DNA of 36,574 nt, taken from assembly GCA_903939765.1 (NCBI GenBank), contig CAJAIK010000008.1, positions 1 through 36,574 on the forward strand, given 5' to 3'. A program made the translations under genes and the position numbers. This document shows, one piece after another, positions 34,206 to 36,574 of the stretch (the stretch's first letter is position 1; every line of letters begins with the position of its first letter). The notes under the pieces are model-generated. The model was not told the origin of the DNA and did not search any database. It saw only the letters and a program-made list of their open reading frames with translations. Source of the DNA: an uncultured Chlorobiaceae bacterium. GTDB lineage: Bacteria; Bacteroidota; Chlorobiia; Chlorobiales; Chlorobiaceae.

Positions 34206-35030
34206 ATGGTCAGAAAAGGGTTGATCAGGGCTGCTGGATTTGTTGTACTATTGTTTTCTCTGGCTGGCTGCCTGGAGATCAGTACGATAGTCAGCGTTAA
34301 ACCGGATGGAACAGGAACTGTTTCTGAGCGGATGTTGATGAGCAAGAGCTCTTTCAGCGAGATGGTCCTTACTGATGGAAAGAAAAAAGGGCAGTCTGGC
34401 CAGCTTCCTGATAACGAAGCATTTGAAAAGAAGTCGCAGGGGATGGGTGAAGGCGTGCGTTTTGTTTCGGTTCGTCCGGTTGTAACGAAAACGCAGTCAG
34501 GATATGAGGCGCTCTATTCTTTCAGGGATATTAATCTGTTGCAGGTTAATAGTGCTCCTGATACCGGTGTTTCAGCCGATTCAACTTCCGGTGAGGAATC
34601 CCCGAAAAAGAAAAAGCAGTATGTCCGTTTCTCCCTGAAAGAGGGTTCTCCATCGTGGCTTGTCATTATGATGGATCAGGATAAGGAGGCGTCATTATCT
34701 CGTTCTCCTGCTGCAGCAAAGCCTCAGCAAAATCCTGAGCAACTGAAAATGGCAACCAGTATCATGAAACAGTTTCTCAAGGGAATGAGAGTGTTTATGG
34801 CCGTTGATGTCAATGGATCGATACTCAGTACCAATGCGACGTATCGAAAAGAAAAAAGAATTACGCTTATGGATGTGGATTTTGACAAGCTGTTAGCCAA
34901 TCCTAAACAGTTTGCATCATTTGCAGCTCTTGGCTCCGATCCTTCTTCTCAGGAGATGCAGAAAATCATGAAAAAAATTCCGGGAATCAAACTGGAGACG
35001 CAAAAAGAGGTTGATGTCAGCTTTCAGTAG
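34206..35030 (+). CDS. Lipoprotein of unknown function
   Basis: 274 residues with a GGGGAGGA-type ribosome binding site. The N-terminal hydrophobic segment and lipobox LAGC (Cys22) mark a lipoprotein; Leu-Glu after the Cys makes outer-membrane sorting plausible. The mature part begins ISTIVSVKPDGTGTVSERMLMSK, a pattern I associate with small secreted beta-rich proteins. It is then polar and Lys-rich, ending in a helical region with DFDKLLANPKQFASFAALG. No catalytic motif is recognised. It stands 32 bp after the aminotransferase and before rnpB on the other strand. Confidence 0.7.
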   Translation: MVRKGLIRAAGFVVLLFSLAGCLEISTIVSVKPDGTGTVSERMLMSKSSFSEMVLTDGKKKGQSGQLPDNEAFEKKSQGMGEGVRFVSVRPVVTKTQSGYEALYSFRDINLLQVNSAPDTGVSADSTSGEESPKKKKQYVRFSLKEGSPSWLVIMMDQDKEASLSRSPAAAKPQQNPEQLKMATSIMKQFLKGMRVFMAVDVNGSILSTNATYRKEKRITLMDVDFDKLLANPKQFASFAALGSDPSSQEMQKIMKKIPGIKLETQKEVDVSFQ

Positions 35031-35068
35031 TAATTGCAGAAGGCTTTTTGTAACAGGATATAAAAAAA

Positions 35069-35475
35069 GCTGAAACCGAAAGCTATAAGCCGAATTCTGT
35101 TCCTTAACCGGATACCCGGTTAAGGCTGCAGCCATTTATCTGATGCGGCTTACCCGAGAACTCTCCTTTCGGAATTGAACGGGCCGCTCTTTTCCCCGGG
35201 GGGAAAAGTCCTCTTATTTAGCCTTGCTTCGGGGAGGTTTGCCAAGCACATTCCATTACTGCAATGTCTGGTGGTCTCTTACACCCCCGTTTCACCCTTA
35301 CTCCGGCCATCCGAAGCGGTCTGTTTTCTGTTGCACTCTCTGTGACAAGCGGCTTGCACCCTTATCCCCGGACTTGAGCCTTGCGACTCTCGACCGGCAC
35401 CCTGCCCTGTGAAGTTCGGACTTTCCTCCGTGTAACCTTGCGGTTGGACGGCGACTGCACACTTGCGGTTTCAGT
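35069..35475 (-). ncRNA. rnpB: RNase P RNA, type A
   Basis: On the minus strand the conserved P4 5' strand GGAGGAAAGTCCGAACT (35413-35429) and the matching 3' element ACAGAATTCGGCTTA (35086-35100) are present. Between them lie ACAGGGCAGGGTG, GTAAGGGTGAAACG and AAGAGACCACC blocks, in the usual order. The ends pair as P1: CTGAAACCG (5', near 35474) with CGGTTTCAG (3', 35070-35078). Length about 405 nt is normal. The RNA is the catalytic subunit that trims tRNA 5' leaders. A T-run on the minus strand (35062-35069) follows P1 and probably ends transcription. Confidence 0.95.
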
Positions 35476-35528
35476 TTTACAAAGAACGATCATGAAAAAA
35501 CGGTCATATTTTTGAACGCATCTCAGTT

Positions 35529-36329
35529 TTAATCTTCAGCTTCTTCAAATAGTCGTTCGTGAACAACGATGCGTCCGCACGACTCGCAAAGATAGAATCC
35601 ACCCTGAACAATCAGTGTATGACGATTGGTCGGTACCCTCGTATTGCAACCGGAACAGGCGTTGCGGTTCAGCTTTACGACAGCATTATTCAAGGTGCCG
35701 CTTCTGAGGTGATCATATTTGTCGAGCAGCCTTTTTGCTTCAGTAGCAATAAGCAACCGCTGCGCCGTCACCTTTTTTTTCAGCGAACTGACATCTTCGG
35801 CAGTTTCGATAACAATGCTGTCAAGTTCCTCTTTTTTCTGGTCAGTCTGTTTTTTCAGATCCTGAAGTTGCTGATGCAGGACATCATCAGGCATCATCTC
35901 TTCGGTAATTTCGTCATAGCGATTCTCGGCAATGAGCAGCCGCCCTTTTTTCTGGATATCCTGTGATCGCTGTATGGCGTGGACAATATCCTGAAGCTGG
36001 ATTTCTGCCTGCGCTATCTCTTTCTCTTCGTATTCGATCTGCTTTGAGAGTGCGTCATACTCCTTGTTGTTGCGGGCGAGTGTCTGCTTCTCCTTAAAGT
36101 TCAGGATTTTGTTTTTACACTCATTGATCGTTTCGTGGAGATGTGAGCGTGCTTTCAGGTGCTCGTCAGCTATCTTCTTTCGTGATTCGATCTGGCGGTT
36201 GGTAAATACCAGATCTTCGTCAAGGGCATCAATTTCCTCTGGCAACCCTTTTTGAAGGCTGATGATGTTTTCTATCTGGTTGTCGAGGTGCTGAAGCCTG
36301 ACGAGCAGGTTTATTTTTGTATGATCCAC
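35529..36329 (-). CDS. C4 zinc-ribbon coiled-coil protein (CdsZ/DUF164-like)
   Basis: 266 residues. About residues 5-210 form a long antiparallel coiled coil (LVRLQHLDNQIENIISLQKGLPEEIDALDEDL..., LKKQTDQKKEELDSIVIE...). The C-terminus carries four zinc-binding Cys: CSGC (Cys225, 228) and CESC (Cys248, 251), with the typical RNACSGCNTRVP and FYLCESCGRIV context. Widespread and often encoded near rnpB/GTP cyclohydrolase-like genes in many phyla; proposed to bind nucleic acid or act in secretion-associated roles, but the function is not settled. It reads leftward towards rnpB, with about 50 bp between them. Confidence 0.85.
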   Translation of the reverse strand: MDHTKINLLVRLQHLDNQIENIISLQKGLPEEIDALDEDLVFTNRQIESRKKIADEHLKARSHLHETINECKNKILNFKEKQTLARNNKEYDALSKQIEYEEKEIAQAEIQLQDIVHAIQRSQDIQKKGRLLIAENRYDEITEEMMPDDVLHQQLQDLKKQTDQKKEELDSIVIETAEDVSSLKKKVTAQRLLIATEAKRLLDKYDHLRSGTLNNAVVKLNRNACSGCNTRVPTNRHTLIVQGGFYLCESCGRIVVHERLFEEAED

Positions 36330-36360
36330 TACTCCTGATATTTTTGGATTATTTAAAGCA

Positions 36361-36393
36361 ATAAAAAATGCACCCTCTCAAGAAAAGGTGCAT
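36361..36393 (-). terminator. Terminator after tRNA-Leu
   Basis: On the minus strand ATGCACC (36387-36393 arm) pairs with GGTGCAT (36368-36374 arm) and is followed by a T-run. It lies about 100 bp after the tRNA and 32 bp before the zinc-ribbon gene, ending tRNA transcription. Confidence 0.8.
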
Positions 36394-36491
36394 ACTCGTG
36401 CGTTGTATGTGAAAAACCTGGTCTGAGATGAATCGACTGATGATATGTTGTTGAGCGTATTCACTTCTATATCGTCTGGGAAGATTGTTTG

Positions 36492-36573
36492 TGCCCGAAA
36501 GGAGACTCGAACTCCTACACCTTGCGGCGCGCGTCCCTGAAACGCGTGCGTCTACCAATTCCGCCATTCGGGC
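36492..36573 (-). tRNA. tRNA-Leu (anticodon CAG)
   Basis: On the minus strand it starts GCCCGAA, pairs with TTCGGGC at the 3' end, and shows a Leu-type D arm (GCGGAATTGGTAGACGC). The anticodon arm is CGCGT-TTCAGGG-ACGCG, giving CAG, followed by a long variable arm and a T arm with GTTCGAGTC. About 82 nt with discriminator A73; CCA is not encoded (CAA follows). Reads CUG codons. The tRNA ends one base before the window edge. Confidence 0.95.
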
Positions 36574-36574
36574 A

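Noticed and set aside
35224-35412. Short open frame inside the RNase P RNA region
   Set aside because: It falls within the structured RNA, antisense to it, and has no protein-like features.

Overview
The window looks like chromosomal DNA of a green sulfur bacterium (Chlorobiaceae; Chlorobium/Pelodictyon type). This is inferred from a small minus-strand gene at 7544-7870 that resembles chlorosome envelope proteins of the CsmB/CsmF type, from Chlorobi/Bacteroidota-style genes (a DUF3127 protein, a C4 zinc-ribbon coiled-coil protein, a DUF3683 flavoprotein), and from generally weak Shine-Dalgarno sequences. The species was not identified and no database search was run.

Layout. (1) 1-6790 is AT-richer and accessory in character. 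It holds a polyamine pair (5'-truncated homospermidine synthase and an ornithine-decarboxylase-type enzyme), a 999-residue autotransporter on the minus strand, and a decayed two-gene cassette with a stop codon and frameshifts that runs into the 3' end of the next gene. (2) 6763-7870, minus strand: a phosphoglycolate-phosphatase-like HAD hydrolase and the chlorosome-type protein with its own terminator. (3) 8128-14182: a phosphate module, pstS / terminator / pstC-pstA-pstB-phoU, followed by a divergent PhoU-like gene. (4) 14278-22970, plus strand: an RND efflux pair, a DoxX-like protein, a heme-copper-oxidase-like membrane protein, a family 2 glycosyltransferase, a DUF3127 protein, a DnaQ-type exonuclease and an SDR oxidoreductase. 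(5) 23050-26896, minus strand: a large hybrid histidine kinase with a decayed CheR/PAS-type fragment behind it. (6) 27070-32438: a two-domain flavin/iron-sulfur dehydrogenase converging on a two-gene redox operon made of a 5-helix cytochrome b-like protein and a 14-heme cytochrome c. (7) 32735-36574: a small membrane protein, a class I aminotransferase, a lipoprotein, RNase P RNA, the zinc-ribbon protein and tRNA-Leu(CAG).

How the genes work together. PstS binds periplasmic phosphate, PstC/PstA/PstB import it, and PhoU links transport to regulation. The extra PhoU-like protein and a PstA with an unusually large periplasmic insert make this version distinctive. Direct repeats with an 11-bp period, the geometry of PhoB/PhoP boxes, occur upstream of the autotransporter and upstream of pstC, suggesting but not proving that the surface protein is phosphate-regulated. 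The 31863-32438 / 30707-31852 pair carries a diheme-b signature (two helices with His at i and i+14) and a repetitive 14-heme c-type cytochrome. The simplest reading is a quinone-linked electron-transfer module of unknown partner. I regard this pair as the best candidate here for an undescribed system.
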